DNA of 64,000 bases, from positions 86,133,560-86,197,559 of the forward strand of contig NC_089598.1 in the NCBI RefSeq assembly GCF_019320115.1, in the 5' to 3' direction. This document shows positions 19,001 to 31,050 of this stretch, one piece after another. The position numbers and the translations under genes were made by a program. How positions within the stretch are numbered: position 1 is the first letter of the stretch; each line of letters starts with the position of its first letter. The DNA is from Miscanthus floridulus. Taxonomy: Eukaryota > Streptophyta > Magnoliopsida > Poales > Poaceae. Below the pieces are notes generated by a model, which had not been told where the DNA came from, made no database searches, and saw only the letters and a list, made by a program, of their open reading frames with translations.

Positions 19001-22000
19001 ATGGCGAAAAGTGATCGCCCAGAAGAAAGCCGGAGTCATGGCGAAGGAGTGGTGGAAGTCGAGAAGCAACAAGCAGACCATCGAAGACCTCGTCATCATG
19101 GGAGTACTCCACAACAAGGAACTTGTAGGATGGCGCACGCCGGAGGGCGAGGGGTACCCCGATCCACAACCAGGTGAGATTGTGGTTTTCGAAGATTTCT
19201 TCAAGCGGGGTTTTGGGGTTCTAGTGCACCCTTTCCTTCAGGGGCTCTGTCTGTATTACGAGATTGGGATTTGCAATCTGCATCCCAACTCGATTCTTCT
19301 TGTCTCCACCTTCATTCATCTTTGCGAAGCATATGGCGGCTTCTAGCCTGATTTCGACTTCTTTCGCCATCTTTTCTATCTGCGGAAGAAAGGAAGCGGC
19401 GGCTCGAAGATAGCCGGAGGTGTGTACCTCAACCTTTCTGACGGGATGAAGGCCCAGTACCTACACTGCCCATGGAACACATCGCTTGACGACTGGTATA
19501 AGAAGTGGTTCTACATCTGCGAAGAGCCGAACATGATCACACTATGCGACGTGGGGTTCATTCTAGAGAAGAGGACCAGCTGGTCGAAGAAGCCCGAGCA
19601 CCTGGAACAGATCCCAGAACTACTTGGGATGATCCCATGGAAGAAACTAGATGGTCCAAGTGTGGTCAGGAACTCCATCAGCCAAAGGATCTAGCCCTGC
19701 CAGAGGAGGGTACATCCAGGCTACGAGTACCAAGGTAGCGCAGACCCAACGAGGACAAGGCAAGAGGCGCTTGACAAGATCAAAGTCAAAGCTAGAATTG
19801 GAGAGCTATTTAACTTAGCTGATCCAAATTATGTTAGATTGAACGACATCGAGCATGCTTTCAAGCTCGCCCGACCTCCCCCAAAGGTAAATCATCCTGC
19901 CTTGTACCCATAGTTTTATGTTGTAACAGAAACTTACTGTGTTATCTCCTTTGTGTTTCCTAGATTAATGGTCAGGATAGAGCAACAGTGTTTGTGTCTC
20001 CACCCCCTGGTGTAGATTGACCACAAGTTGCCGGCCCAACCGCCTAGACCAGCGCCGGGATCGAAGACGTCGACTGGGCCATGCTCAGAGTTGGGGAGCA
20101 GGCAGCAGCCAAAGCTGCTGGTAAGCGGCCGGTGGCCAGCAAGCGTCGTCAGGTGATCTTTACTCTGTCGGACGATGACACAGAAGATGCAGACATCTTT
20201 TGACTCGTCCCTCGAAAGAGGAGGAGGCAACTAGAGTCGACGGAGCAAGGTGGCTCCTCCATGCCGGTGGGACCCGCATCGCCGACCACTACAGCGCGGA
20301 GGACAAGCGGCGAAGGGGTCGAGCACCAAGCCCCGACGTCAGTGCTGGATGTAGAGGGAGACCAGGTGTCACCCGCACAGCATGTGGAGCAAGCATAGCC
20401 AAAGAGACGTGCCTTTGCCACATCATTCCGCGCTTCCAACATGTAAGTATTTGTAACTTTGATGTAAGCTTGCAATTTTTATTGACTATGGTTGCCTTCT
20501 GAACTTATCTTGGATGTACTAGGTCGGCATCCACCGAAAATCCAGATCAACTAGCCAGGAGCAGCGTGGCTCCGGCAGCAATTGCAGAGAAGACTACGCA
20601 ACAGCCGTCCATGGAGGTACCCATAGTAGAAAATCCATCAAAGCCTCAGCCCACCAGCAGTCAGGCAACAGTCCCCGAGTAGGGGGTCGAAGGAAGAGCC
20701 GAGCCAAACACAAATGCACCGAGCACCAACCCTGCGGGGGGCGATACCTCAGCACCAAGGGTAACGGGTCAGACCGAGGAGCTGCGGACAGAGGCGAGAG
20801 CACAAAGCATGTTTGTCGATGCTACAGCCCGTGGGAAGGCCATAGTGATCGCAGAAGCTGCTAACTTCAGACTAGCACCGATACCTGAAGAAGAGGCCGA
20901 AGAGGACAAAGTAGAAGAGGTCCTGGGCTGTCCATAGGACAGACGACAACATGTATATGTGTCACGCTGGTGGAACGTCCAATGGGTTGTTCATGAGGAA
21001 ATCCCAGAGGTTGAAGAGACCATGAAAGTTGAATGGGCGGCAAAACGACTGGTGACGGAAGTCCAGGTATGCTGTGCTTGACCACCTGATCTTGCCATCT
21101 AGTCATACTATCTTACTTAGCTTTTTGCATGCAGGACTTAATGAAGACCGCAAGGTACCGCAAGAAATGCTTCGACCAGATTGAGGGGATCACAGCAAGC
21201 AATAAAGAACTGGTGGCCAAAGTGGAACGCTTGTGCCACCAACTTGAAGCCACCAACCATGAGAGGATGGAGCAAGAGGCGCAGAACTAGAACCTGGTCG
21301 TCCAGCTCAGCAACAAAGAGCAGGAAAGAACAAGTAAGCAGTTACTTTATCACAACTGATTGCATGACAAGTGTTGTTGCATTGTTGGTAGTAACAGCCA
21401 TAGTGCAGGCTTAGAAGCCGAAGTAGTCCGTCTCCATGAGGAGAATAGTCATGCGGTCGTAGAGTGTGATCGCCTGAAGGAGGACAATAGGAAACTGGCG
21501 CACGACCAGTCGCAACTCTAGGACCACACGACCAAGATGAAAGAGGAACTGAAAAGTAAGTGTTCTAGACCCCTTTGCTCACTTTTGTTGCCCACCTTAT
21601 CTTGTCATGGTATGACGTTTTAATGTCTTGTGCGGTTTACAGTTTTAAAAGTCAATGCCAAGAAGCATCTGGAAGCCGTGATGAAAGATCATGACGGCTA
21701 GGAAGGCGCGGTGCCAAGAAATCTCTGAGGATCAGGGACACATGGAAAAACCGGTGCCAGGAGGTGGCAACGGGCATTTTGCCGGTCCTCAACCTTATCG
21801 ACCCAGCGCTTATAGAGGACGTGCCAAGGACGCCACAGCTCAGACTGGTCGATAGACGCCGAAAGGCATGGGGATGGTTCCAAGAGTTCGTGAAGGAGGC
21901 GGGTGAGTACACAGGCACACATGTGCTAAGCATGGTACGTGCTCACTACCCCCTGATCGATCTCAAGTGCCTGGAGGCAGGATACCCAAAGGAGGTAGAT

Positions 22001-22333
22001 CCAGACAAGGCTGAGGAGCTTCGGATGACCCAGCTAGACTTGTCGGCAAAAATAATTGGCGACATTAACCTATGTGGAGGCGGGACAGCACCTGTATAGG
22101 ATACGCCATCAACAAGCCAGCTGGAAACGCCATCAGTTTTGAGCCAATCGGCGAAGCCTGCGGTCTCGACCAGCCAGGCATCGGTGGGGCCATCTTCTTC
22201 AGCTCGACCAGTACAAGAGTCCCCGGGACTCGAGCACGATGTCAGGCCCAGCGAGCAGCTAGGTGCCGCGTGACTCGACCAGCCAATAGGATAGGCTATA
22301 GCTGTAGAAGAAGATATAGTTGTGTTATTGTAA
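19001..22333 (+). pseudogene. aORF of element B, Transposase_28-like domain plus coiled-coil region, six exons
   Basis: Start MAKSDRP at 19001 (one frame) or MAKEWWKS at 19038 (the frame of the domain); a one-base change separates them. The domain runs about 19070-19690: EDLVIMGVLHNKEL, VFEDFFKRGFGV, FLQGLCLYYEIGICNLHPN, WYKKWFYI. Introns with GT-AG borders: 19887-19963, 20453-20522, 21067-21134, 21334-21408, 21557-21642. Later exons encode acidic and coiled-coil sequence (VEWAAKRLVTEVQ, SNKELVAKVERLCHQLEA, AEVVRLHEEN) and a C-terminal part with RAHYPLIDLKCLEAGYP. In-frame stops include TAG at 19344-19346, 19692-19694 and 22097-22099. End TAA 22331-22333. Function unknown. The introns are in the antisense direction to the element's genomic RNA. 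Confidence 0.82.
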
Positions 22334-22815
22334 ACTTAGACCTTTTCGGGTAAGCTTGTAATAACGTAACTGTATATCAGCATAAGCTTGTTTGTTTTGT
22401 GGGAAACATATTTAAGCTTGATTCTCATGTTGGTGTAACTAAGTGAGAACATGTTAGCGTTCTGTTTAGTTGTACCAGTTTAGTCGACACATCATCCTGA
22501 CGGGTTTGTATGGCCCTGGTTTGCCCTGTGGTCGGAGTGTGAGGTACGTAGCTTGTGCATACGTAGACATAGACAAGTCAAACCAGAGGGAACCTACCGG
22601 TCACCCATAGCGTAGAGAGCAGATCCCATGCACGCGTTGGGAGGAACCGGAGACAAGGCCTACTCTGAAAACCCGAGAAAGAATGGTGGTCGGTTTTGAC
22701 TGGTTGAGTTAGGATAACAATAGACTTCAAAAGTGACACATTAGAGTGGTCGAAGAAATCATAATAGCTTTATTGAATTAAATCAAAAGTACAAGAGGAG
22801 TACATATCTTAGTAG
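22334..22815. other. Spacer between convergent aORF and pol of B
   Basis: About 480 bp of AT-rich sequence between two genes that end towards each other. It must hold the 3' ends of both transcripts, e.g. TAATAGCTTTATTGAATTAAAT near 22766 in the pol direction (inference). No coding region is seen. Confidence 0.55.
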
Positions 22816-25800
22816 TTAAGCATAGAAACGCCTAAGCTTGTCGATGTGCCATGAATTGGGTACGTCTGTACCGTCCAGGTGAGCTAACCTGTAAGACGTT
22901 GGTCGTGTGACTTCCTTGATCATGAAGGGCCCTTCCCATGGAGTTGCGAGTTTGTGGACACCAGCCTAATTCGTCTTCCACTTCAGGACCAGGTCCCCGA
23001 CCACGAAGAACTGCTCTTTAACATTCTTGTTGTAGTACCTACGCAAAATAGTAAGGTATTTGGTTGTACGTACGCAGGAATCGAGCCGCTTCTCTTCTGC
23101 ACTATTCACTTCTAGCTCCCGTGCTTCATTGGCCTTGTCTTCGTCGAAGTTCTCTACCCGTGCTAATCTGAAAGCTATATCTGCTGGGAGCACTGCCTCA
23201 GCACCATAAACCATCAAGTATGGTGATACGCCGGTATTGCGACTGGGCTGGGTTCTGAGGCCCCAGACCACGGCTGGTAACTCTTTGAGCCATATTCTGG
23301 GGGCCTTGTTATTTTCTCTGTACATCCTCTTCTTAAGTGCGTCCAAGATCATACCATTTGCCCGCTCGACCTATCCATTAGCTCTAGGGTGGGCCACCGA
23401 GACGTATTTTACTACTATGCTCCTTTCATCATAGAAGTCCCAAAAAACGTTCCCAGTGAACTGAGTACCCAGATCAGTGATGATGCTGTTGGGTATGCTG
23501 AAGCGGTGGACAACCTGGTCGATGAACGTGACAGCCTTTTTGAAGATGCCTGTACCAGAGGCATGTACTCTATCCACTTAGAAAATTTGTCGATCAGCAC
23601 AAAGACACATGTAAATTTCCCAGGAGCCAGTTTGAAGGGCCCGATCATATCCAGTCCCCAGCATGCAAAGAGCCAAGAGGCTGGTATTGTCTGGATCTCA
23701 TGTGCTGGTATGTGGATTCTCTTGGCAAAGAACTAACAACTCTCACAATGGCAGACTAGCTTCTCTGCATCAGTTACAGCTAACGGCCAATAGAACCCTG
23801 CTCAGAAAGCCTTGCCAACTAGCATTCTCGAAGCCACGTGGTTGCCATAGGAGCCAGAGTGGATTTGGTCCAGGAGTTGCTCACCATCCTCCTGGGTTAT
23901 ACACTTCATCAAGATTTCCTCCTTTGCGTTCCTGCACCATAATTTGCCATCGACGAGCAGATACTGCTTACTACGACGCATCAGGCGTTTGTTTTTTGTC
24001 CGATCTGTGTAACCACTGCCATCTGTTAGAAATTTGATAAAAGGTACTCTCCAGTCGGGTTGATTAGTGGTCGGAGGTGGCTCGGTGGTGCTTGACGCCG
24101 GAACCGTAGCCACCAATAGCTAGTCTGGAGGCTTGTCGACCATGGGATCTTCCTCTTCGATGGAAGGCGTGAGCAAGTCTTGAATGAATACGTCGTGTGG
24201 GACTTTGGCTCAGGATGATCCTAACTTTGACAGCGCATCTGCTGCTTGATTTTTGTCCCAGACCACGTGTGCGTACTCGATGCCGTAGAACTTGCCTTCT
24301 AGCTTTCTGATTGATTTGCAGTATGCATCCATCTTTTTGCTAGTCGTGTCCTAGTCCTTGTTGAGTTGGTTGATGACCAGAGCCGAGTCTCTGTAGACAT
24401 AGAAACGTTTGACACCGAGCTCGATTGCAATGCGCAAACCATGTAGGCATGCCTCGTACTCGGCGGCGTTATTCGATGCTGGGAAATAAATCCTGAGGAC
24501 ATACCAGAGCTGCTCCTTGGATGGTGACACGAAAAGGACTCCTGCTCCTGCGCCATCGATGTTGAGAGAGCCGTCGAAGTACATCTTCCAATACTCATCG
24601 GGCCCCTGAGAGGCAGGTGTGCTTAAGTCTGTCCACTCAACGATGAAATCGACGAGTGTCCTGAGACTTGATTGTAGTACGGCTTGCAAATTTCAAGGAG
24701 AAACGGCATAGCTCCATTGCCCATTTGATGATGCACCCGTTCGCATCCTTGTTGCGAATGATGTCTCCTAGAGGGTACTCGGTCATAACCACCACACGAT
24801 ATCCGTCGAAGTAATGTTTCAACTTTCGGGATGTTATCAGTATGGCGTAGATGAGTTTCTAAATCTGTGGGTATCTGGTCTTGGATTCATTGAGTACCTC
24901 ACTGATGAAATAGATTGGTCACTGTACCTTGTAAGCGTGGCCAGGCTCGTCGCGCTCGACCACCATGGCAGTGGAGACCACCCGATTAGTTGCCGCAATG
25001 TAAAGTAGGAGAGTTTCATCTTCTCTGGGAGCAGTGAGGACCGAAGGTGATGTAAGGTATTGTTTCAGCTATGTGAAGGCAACGTCTGCTTCCTCCAACC
25101 ACTTAAACTTCTCGGATGCTTTGAGCAGCTTGAAAAACGGTAGTCCTTTTTCTCCTAATCTTGATATGAAACGACTGAGAGCAGCCATGCATCTAGTAAG
25201 CTTCTGGATATCCTTCACCTTTTTGGGTGGCTTCATGTCTAAGACAGCCTTGACTTTCTCCGGGTTAGGGCGTATGCCATCGTGACTGACGATGTTGCCA
25301 AGCAGTATACCAGAAGGAACACCAAAGATGCACTTCTTTGGGTTTAATTTCCATTGGAATGTATTAAGGGCTGCAAAGGTGCGTTCCAGGTTGTCAACAA
25401 GGGTATATGCTTCCTTGGTTTTGACAACTACATCATCAACATAAGCCTCGACGAGGTCGTCTTTTATCTCGTCTTTGAGGCAAGCCTGTATGGCGCGTTG
25501 GTAGGTAGCCCCGGTGTTCTTGAGCCCGAATGACATGGTCGTGTAGTAGTAGGCGCCGAAAGGCATGATAAAAGATGTCTTGATCTGGTCATCCTTTTTG
25601 AGAGCGATCTGGTGATAACCAGAGTAGCAATCGAGAAAGGAAAGCAGCTCAGCAACCGGCGGTTGAATCTATGACCTCAGTCTATGCGAGGTAAGCCGAA
25701 GGGGTCTTTAGGGCAGTGTTTGTTGAGATCAGTGTAATCAACGCACATTCTCCATTCATTATTCTTTTTGCGTACAAGAACCGGGTTGGCTAACCACTCC

Positions 25801-26600
25801 GGATGATACACTTCTTTGATAAATCCGGCTACCAAAAGCTATGTAACTTCTACCCTAATCGCCTCCTTCTTGTCGTGAGCGAACCATCATAGCTTCTGCT
25901 TGATAGGTTTGGCCTTGCTGTTGACATTCAAGGAGTGCTCGATCAAGTTCTAAGGTACACCGGGCATGTCAGCAGGTTTCCAATGCGAACACACTCATGT
26001 TTCTCCTCAAGAACCTGACGAGTGCATCTTCCTATTTAGGATCCATGTTGGCCCTGATAAGGGCCATTTTGCTAGGATCACCAGTCGACCAGCTAGATCT
26101 CCTTGTGCTCCTTGGACTTGATGTTCTTGCGTGGAGACTCGAGCTCTGGAATCTCCAGGTGGTCGGCTGAGGTCTTCTTGGCGTCGAGCATGGTCTCAGC
26201 CATGCGAATAGAGAGGTCGTGAGCCTCTGCTATTTTGAAGCTGTCATCCTCACAGGTATAAGCTGCGTATACGTTGCCCCTAAGAGTTAGAACCCCTTTC
26301 TTGGTAGGCATCTTGAGCACCAAATACCTGTAGTGAGGTATGGCCATGAATTTGGTGAGCGATGGTCGACCAAGGATAGCATGGTAGGTGCCGTCGAAGT
26401 CAGCGACCACGAAGTTGACGTAGTCAGTGCGGAAGTGGTCCGGGGTACCAAACTACACGGGTAGCGTGATCTGCCTGAGAGGTGTAGAGCTCTGTCCAGG
26501 GAGGACACCCTAGAACTATGCCTCGTATGGTTTGAGATCTGCCTAGGTTATCTTCAGGGCTAGCAGACAGTTCTTGAATAGTATATCGATGGAACTACCA
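22816..26600 (-). pseudogene. pol of element B: protease, RT, archaeal-type RNase H, integrase
   Basis: In order, right to left: protease part DGGSS near 26595 and YHAILGRPSLTKFMAIPHYRY near 26370; RT with MPFGAYYYTTMSFGLKN and the catalytic YVDD (near 25440); RNase H remnants; a second RNase H-like domain at 24351-24689 (MYFDGSLNIDGAGAG, NNAAEYEACLHGL), the extra domain typical of the Tat lineage; integrase with GLDMIGPF, ITDLGTQFTG and VERANGMILDALKK (near 23360) and a C-terminal DKLRRFYA before TAA (22816-22818). Frameshifts (for example near 23590 and 24690) and several stops break it. The integrase aspartates and the glutamate of VERAN are visible. No chromodomain is seen. Confidence 0.9.
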
Positions 26601-29390
26601 CCGTCAATTAGCACTCTATCAAACTAAACCTTGTTGATACAAGGATCGAGGACCAGGGGAAAACATCCTGGCTCAGGTATTGCAGCCCATTGGTCCTTTC
26701 TGCTGAAGGAGATCTCGCAGTGAGACCAAGGAGGGAGTCGTGGATCAGCGATGAGGTTGTTGGTGTTGGCCACGTTCAAGCAGGCGCGGGCGAGCAGCTT
26801 GCGTTCTTGTTTGGTCTCGATGGACACTTTGCCTCCAATGATGGTGTGGACACGATCGGTTGGCTTGACGTACTTGTGATAGGGATCTACATCTTCATCA
26901 TCGTTGTCTTCGTTGCGCTGTTCCCCTATGTCGTTAGGCTTGTCGGACGTATTCGGAGCCTGTTGATGCGTGTAGATAGACTTGAGAACGCGGCAATTCT
27001 CCATGGTATGGTTTGACTTGGGGTGGAGCTGGCAGGGTTCTTTCAATGCTTTGGCGTAGTCTTCTTCATAGTTGCGACGTCCGCCACGTTTCTTAACGGT
27101 GTTGACCTCACCGTCATCTTCCCGAGCACGCTTGCCCCTGTAATCGTCATGGCGATTACACCACTGATTACGCTGGTCACGGTGGTTACGGGGGTCATTG
27201 CGCTGGTTGTGGCAATCAAAATTATCGTTCCGACCACGGTTGCCGCGGTAGTTGTCGCGGTGTGGGGGTGGTCGAAGCGTGGAACCCTTGCTGCTTCTTC
27301 GATGATTATCTTTTTAGCATCGTCGGCATCCGCATATTTCTTGGCAGTGGCCAGGAGCGCTATGACTGATTCAGGTCTCTTGCGAAGGAGCTTGTCTCGT
27401 AGGGCATCATGGAAGCGGAGACCAGTAATGAAAGCCTCGATTGCCTTGTTGTCAGAGATTGATGGGACCTTGATGTGCATCTCCAAGAAACACCGGACGT
27501 ACTCGCGTAGTGGCTCATCTTTCCGGTCTTGAATCCACTGTAGATCATATTTGTTGTCGGGTTGCTCGCAAGTAGCAATGAAGTTGTCGATGAAAGCTTG
27601 CTTGAGCTCTTGCCAAGAATCAAAGTAGTTCACCGGCAAGCTGACCAGCCATTGGTGACCTGCATGGTCGACAGCGACTGGGAAGTAGTTAGACATGATG
27701 TGCTTGTCAGCCATGGCTAATCTGCATGCAGTTTTGTAGAGCATGACCCATAATTCGGGGTTCTCCTTGCCGTCGTACTTCTGAAGTTTTTCGAGCTTGA
27801 AGTTCTTGGGCCATATGACTTGGCAAAGGTGTGGAGTAAACTGCTTCAAACCCGGAGGGCCATGGGCAGTATCATATTCCATACGGCGATAGCTTTCGTG
27901 GGATGCACGATCATTGGCTCTTTGGTTGATGCGATTGCGCAGATCACGTCCTCTGAGGTAATGGAGGAGATCGTTATTGCCATCACGGCGATCTTGGTTG
28001 CCATCCTGATTAACCCTGCGGCCATGGTTATCACGGCGATTATCGTGGTTGTCTCGGTGGTTGTCATCCCGAAAGTCATGGCGGTTGTCATCCCGACGGC
28101 AGTTGTCGTCCCGACCACCATCATGGCCACCGTTCCTGCCTTGACGGTTGTCTGATAGGTCGTTGTTGCGCGAGCCACATTGGTTGGGTGGCTGTGAGCG
28201 ACTTGAGTACTGGTAGCTGTGTCTTGATTTGACTGAGATGGATGGAGCTCGGGCTTGATTTACAATCTTTGTGGTCTGGGCCATAGCAGCCGTCAGGTAA
28301 GCTTGTATATCATCATGAACTGCCTGTATTTCCGGGGTGTTGGGTAGTCGTTGCATTATTGCCATAGCAATAGCTATGTTGGCGCTTGGAGTCCTGAAGA
28401 CCTTCTTGTCCCCCACCCTGTCAAAGGCATTGCTAAGGTCGCATGGCTGGACCCTTATGCGTCGGGCCTCCTCTTCTGCCTCGGCTTCAATTTGTCGGTG
28501 ATTAAACCGGTCAATATTGCGTGCTTTGCGTGCTAGCCTTTCTTGTTCTGTTTCACCGACTGCCGGTGGTTCGTCATTACTGACGACATTGATCAAGTCC
28601 CCTCGCCTTGGTGGGAAGGATGGGAATCACAGGAATCCTAGGGCATGGTCTAGGATATCTAGATCATATTCAATGCGTTCATCGTCATGATGCTAGAGCT
28701 CGGTGTGAACGGAGGCATTAGATGCGATGCCGGACGAGGAGCTTGAGCCACCCTCTTGGACTGTGTGGACCTGTCCTTCTTGATAATCCTCAATTCGGAC
28801 CATGTTGATGAAGTTGCGCAGGCCGTAGGGCTGGACCTGGTGGTTCTCCATCGAGGCTTCATGCTCAGAGAGCCAGAGACCCGTAGCAGGGGCTGGCCAG
28901 GCAACGAACAGAGCGCCCTTCAGGAGTAGATGTGACCACGAGATCCGTACCTGAGTCATGCAGGATGACTGGCCCGAGCTAGTTGGGTAGATCTGTTGTG
29001 GGTCATAGTTACCTGCTCATTAGGTTGACTTTGAATCGAACTTACCAGAGCCAGGATTTTGGCAAGTTTGGTGCCGACCCGATCGATGGAGTCGAGCAAG
29101 TCGGTGTTGTCGATCTGCCTCCTTTTGTAGCGAGGAAGCGGACGACGGGTTGTCGGCGTGGCTGAAGACGACGCTGGCGTGGTCGAAGCCAGATCCACCA
29201 TGGTCGGAGCCGGATCCACTATGGTTGGAGCCAGATCCTCCGTGGTTGGAGCCGTAGCCGATGCAGTTGAAGCAGTGGTCGGCACAGATTGAACCCGCAC
29301 CTCCTTCGGGGTCATGGCGATGAAGTCGTCGGAGCCGGTGGTCTAGAAGATCTGGCCGATGGTGAACGTGAGGCCATTCGGTGTAGCCAT
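26601..29390 (-). pseudogene. gag of element B
   Basis: Starts MATPNGLTFTIGQIF at 29390, 70 bp inside the 5' LTR; an in-frame TAG follows at 29343-29345. The N-terminal part is Ala/Thr/Pro-rich. The long open part (28596-27043, 517 codons) has an Arg/Asp/Asn/His-rich low-complexity tract (about 28150-27890) and the capsid-like core near ELWVMLYKTACRLAM, WLVSLPVNYFDSWQELKQAFIDNF and REYVRCFLEM. A frame change near 27265 leads into EPCQLHPKSNHTMENC, a C-X2-H-X4-H-X4-C variant of the zinc knuckle. Several smaller breaks lie between 28600 and 28960. Confidence 0.85.
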
Positions 29391-29459
29391 GGAACCGAGG
29401 ATGATGACCATCTTGTTCGCCAGGAGAGTAGTACGCATACCCCCTACCTGGCGCACCAC
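29391..29459 (-). promoter_or_regulatory. 5' leader of B with candidate primer-binding site
   Basis: Next to the 5' LTR the minus strand reads TGGTGCGCCAGGTAGGGG (29458-29441 region). This is the position of the tRNA primer site. It is not the initiator-Met type used by C and D; I cannot name the tRNA. Confidence 0.5.
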
Positions 29460-29927
29460 TATCGACGAAATATGGTCAGCAATCTACCTAGGGGTATGCC
29501 CAAGGTAGTAGATTATCAGTAGACAGATGCGTAAGCTACAAACAAGATGGTGATGCAAGACAGACACAAGATTTTATCTAGGTTTGGCCACCGCAAAGGC
29601 GTAATACATGTCCTGCGTCTGATTGTATTGCTGTATGTCAATGAGAGATGTTTTTAGAGGGGTCCCCTACCCGCCTTATATAGTCCGGGGGCCAGGGTTA
29701 CAGATCTAGAAACTAATCCTAGCCAGTTACAATTGCCATAGGTGGCCGGATAAGGATTCCTATTCTAACTGACTAGGATCTTGCTTGATCTCCAAATCTA
29801 TCTTGACTCCTTGCGCGGGATTCTGAACAGGTTGCTCGGGCCGCGTGTCGTCTTCTAGTGGACCAGACCCCCTAATCCGGGCCGGCCCAAGCCTAGCCGT
29901 AAGGGTATAGGGGTTAATACCGCCACA
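29460..29927 (-). repeat. 5' LTR of element B
   Basis: 468 bp. Inner border TATCGACGAAATATGG (TG decayed to TA), outer border ...ACCGCCACA before AGGTT. TATATAGTCC at about 29678 matches the motif in the other LTR. Confidence 0.92.
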
Positions 29928-31050
29928 AGGTTTATACTGGTTCAGGCTGAATGTCCCTACATCCAGTCTATTGTTGCTTGTATTATTAGCACCAAAAATG
30001 GTTCGTAGTAGGGGATACAAATGGTCGAGAGAGGGACTGGTCCTAGGTCTCTGATGGAAGGGTCGAAAGGATGCCAAGAGCCTAGGTCACTGCTCAGCTG
30101 TGTGTGTTTGACTTATGTGTCAAGAGTTGATCCTCTTAGTGGGGGGCCCTACCCTCCCTTTTATAGACCAAGGGGGGAGCAGGGGTTATAGATGGGAGAA
30201 AGGAGAAAAACCAGGGGCCAAGAAGTCCCTCCGAAGGTGTTGAGCCCTCCTTTTCTGCTGAGCCAGCCTTGCTGACACGGCCAGACGGTGTCAAGGATTG
30301 GCACATTCGCCGGGTGCCCGTGTCCTAGCTACGCCATGCCCTTACCGGATCAGCAAGTGGCCACGTCCCGTCCCGCCCCATCGGGCGACGTGTCGGACAA
30401 GGGTGTTGGCCTGTGGCCCTGTGAGGAGCGGATGGCACGGCGACAGTACGTCCATCACTATAGATGGCGCGAGTCTCTTCCTGGACCATAGTGGTTGTCG
30501 TATGCCCATGTTAGTATCCACACCCGAGGGCTGATGGCGGCGCCTACAACACTATGGGACAAAAGTTGGCGCCTACAACACTATTTGAGCACTGTTAGGT
30601 CAGAAATGGCTTAAAGCGCTCGTCCCATTGTATCCTAACGATACCTTCCTACAGGCGTGCAGGGCATGGTCCTTGGTATGGTGGTTGACTCAAATGTCAT
30701 GTCGTACCCTGTGCTTGTCAGGATGAAGGCGTAGGGTGCAGTCATCAGTTGAGGCGGAGCCAGCCCTCAGCCATCGGACGGGATGGAGCCTGTCCTTAGT
30801 CATCGAGCGAGGCAGAGCCCGCCCCCGGACACCGAGTCAGGTGGAGCTAGCCCTCGGGGGTCGAATGAGGCAGAGCCAACCCTCGGGGGTCAGACGAGGC
30901 AGAGCCAGCCCTCGAGGGTCGGTCGAGGCGGAGCCAATCTTCCGTCGTTCGGGCAAGAAGCGTAGTAGCATTCTTGTCTGACCAGAAGCATCAACATTCG
31001 ATGGTCCTTGGTTCCACCTCATTTGGTACCTTGGTATTAGGTCCCCGACA
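29928..31050. repeat. Solo LTR of family A, remaining part
   Basis: Resumes with AGGTTTATACTGGTTCAGG (the first five bases are the duplicated target of B) and ends GGTCCCCGACA at 31050, followed by GTAAC (31051-31055). It aligns with 9200-11141. No open frame is shared with the copy at 9117 apart from repeat-derived ones. Confidence 0.88.
30745..30955. repeat. Short version of the family-A LTR tandem array
   Basis: About seven monomers of 28-30 bp (GAGGC(A/G)GAGCCAGCCCTCGGGGGTC type) at the same relative LTR position as the 1.1-kb array at 9930-11031. The GTGGCATTGGGG marker and the 177-bp higher-order period are absent here. Confidence 0.85.

Larger units (their letters stand above)
17188..29927 (-). 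mobile_element. Gypsy element B (Tat type), complete, with antisense aORF
   Basis: Flanked by AGGTT (17183-17187 and 29928-29932). LTRs of 470 and 468 bp enclose, on the minus strand, gag (29390 to about 26600) and pol (about 26600 to 22816), and on the plus strand a multi-exon aORF (about 19001-22333). The additional antisense ORF between pol and the 3' LTR is a feature known from Tat-lineage elements such as Grande and Retand. All coding parts carry stops or frameshifts. The LTRs differ at about 30 sites by eye, more than those of D. Confidence 0.92.

Noticed and set aside
27820..28155. Plus-strand ORF of 111 codons rich in Ile/Val/Ala opposite gag of B
   Set aside because: It is the complement of the Arg/Asp/His-rich low-complexity tract of gag; the hydrophobic look is produced by reading those codons backwards.
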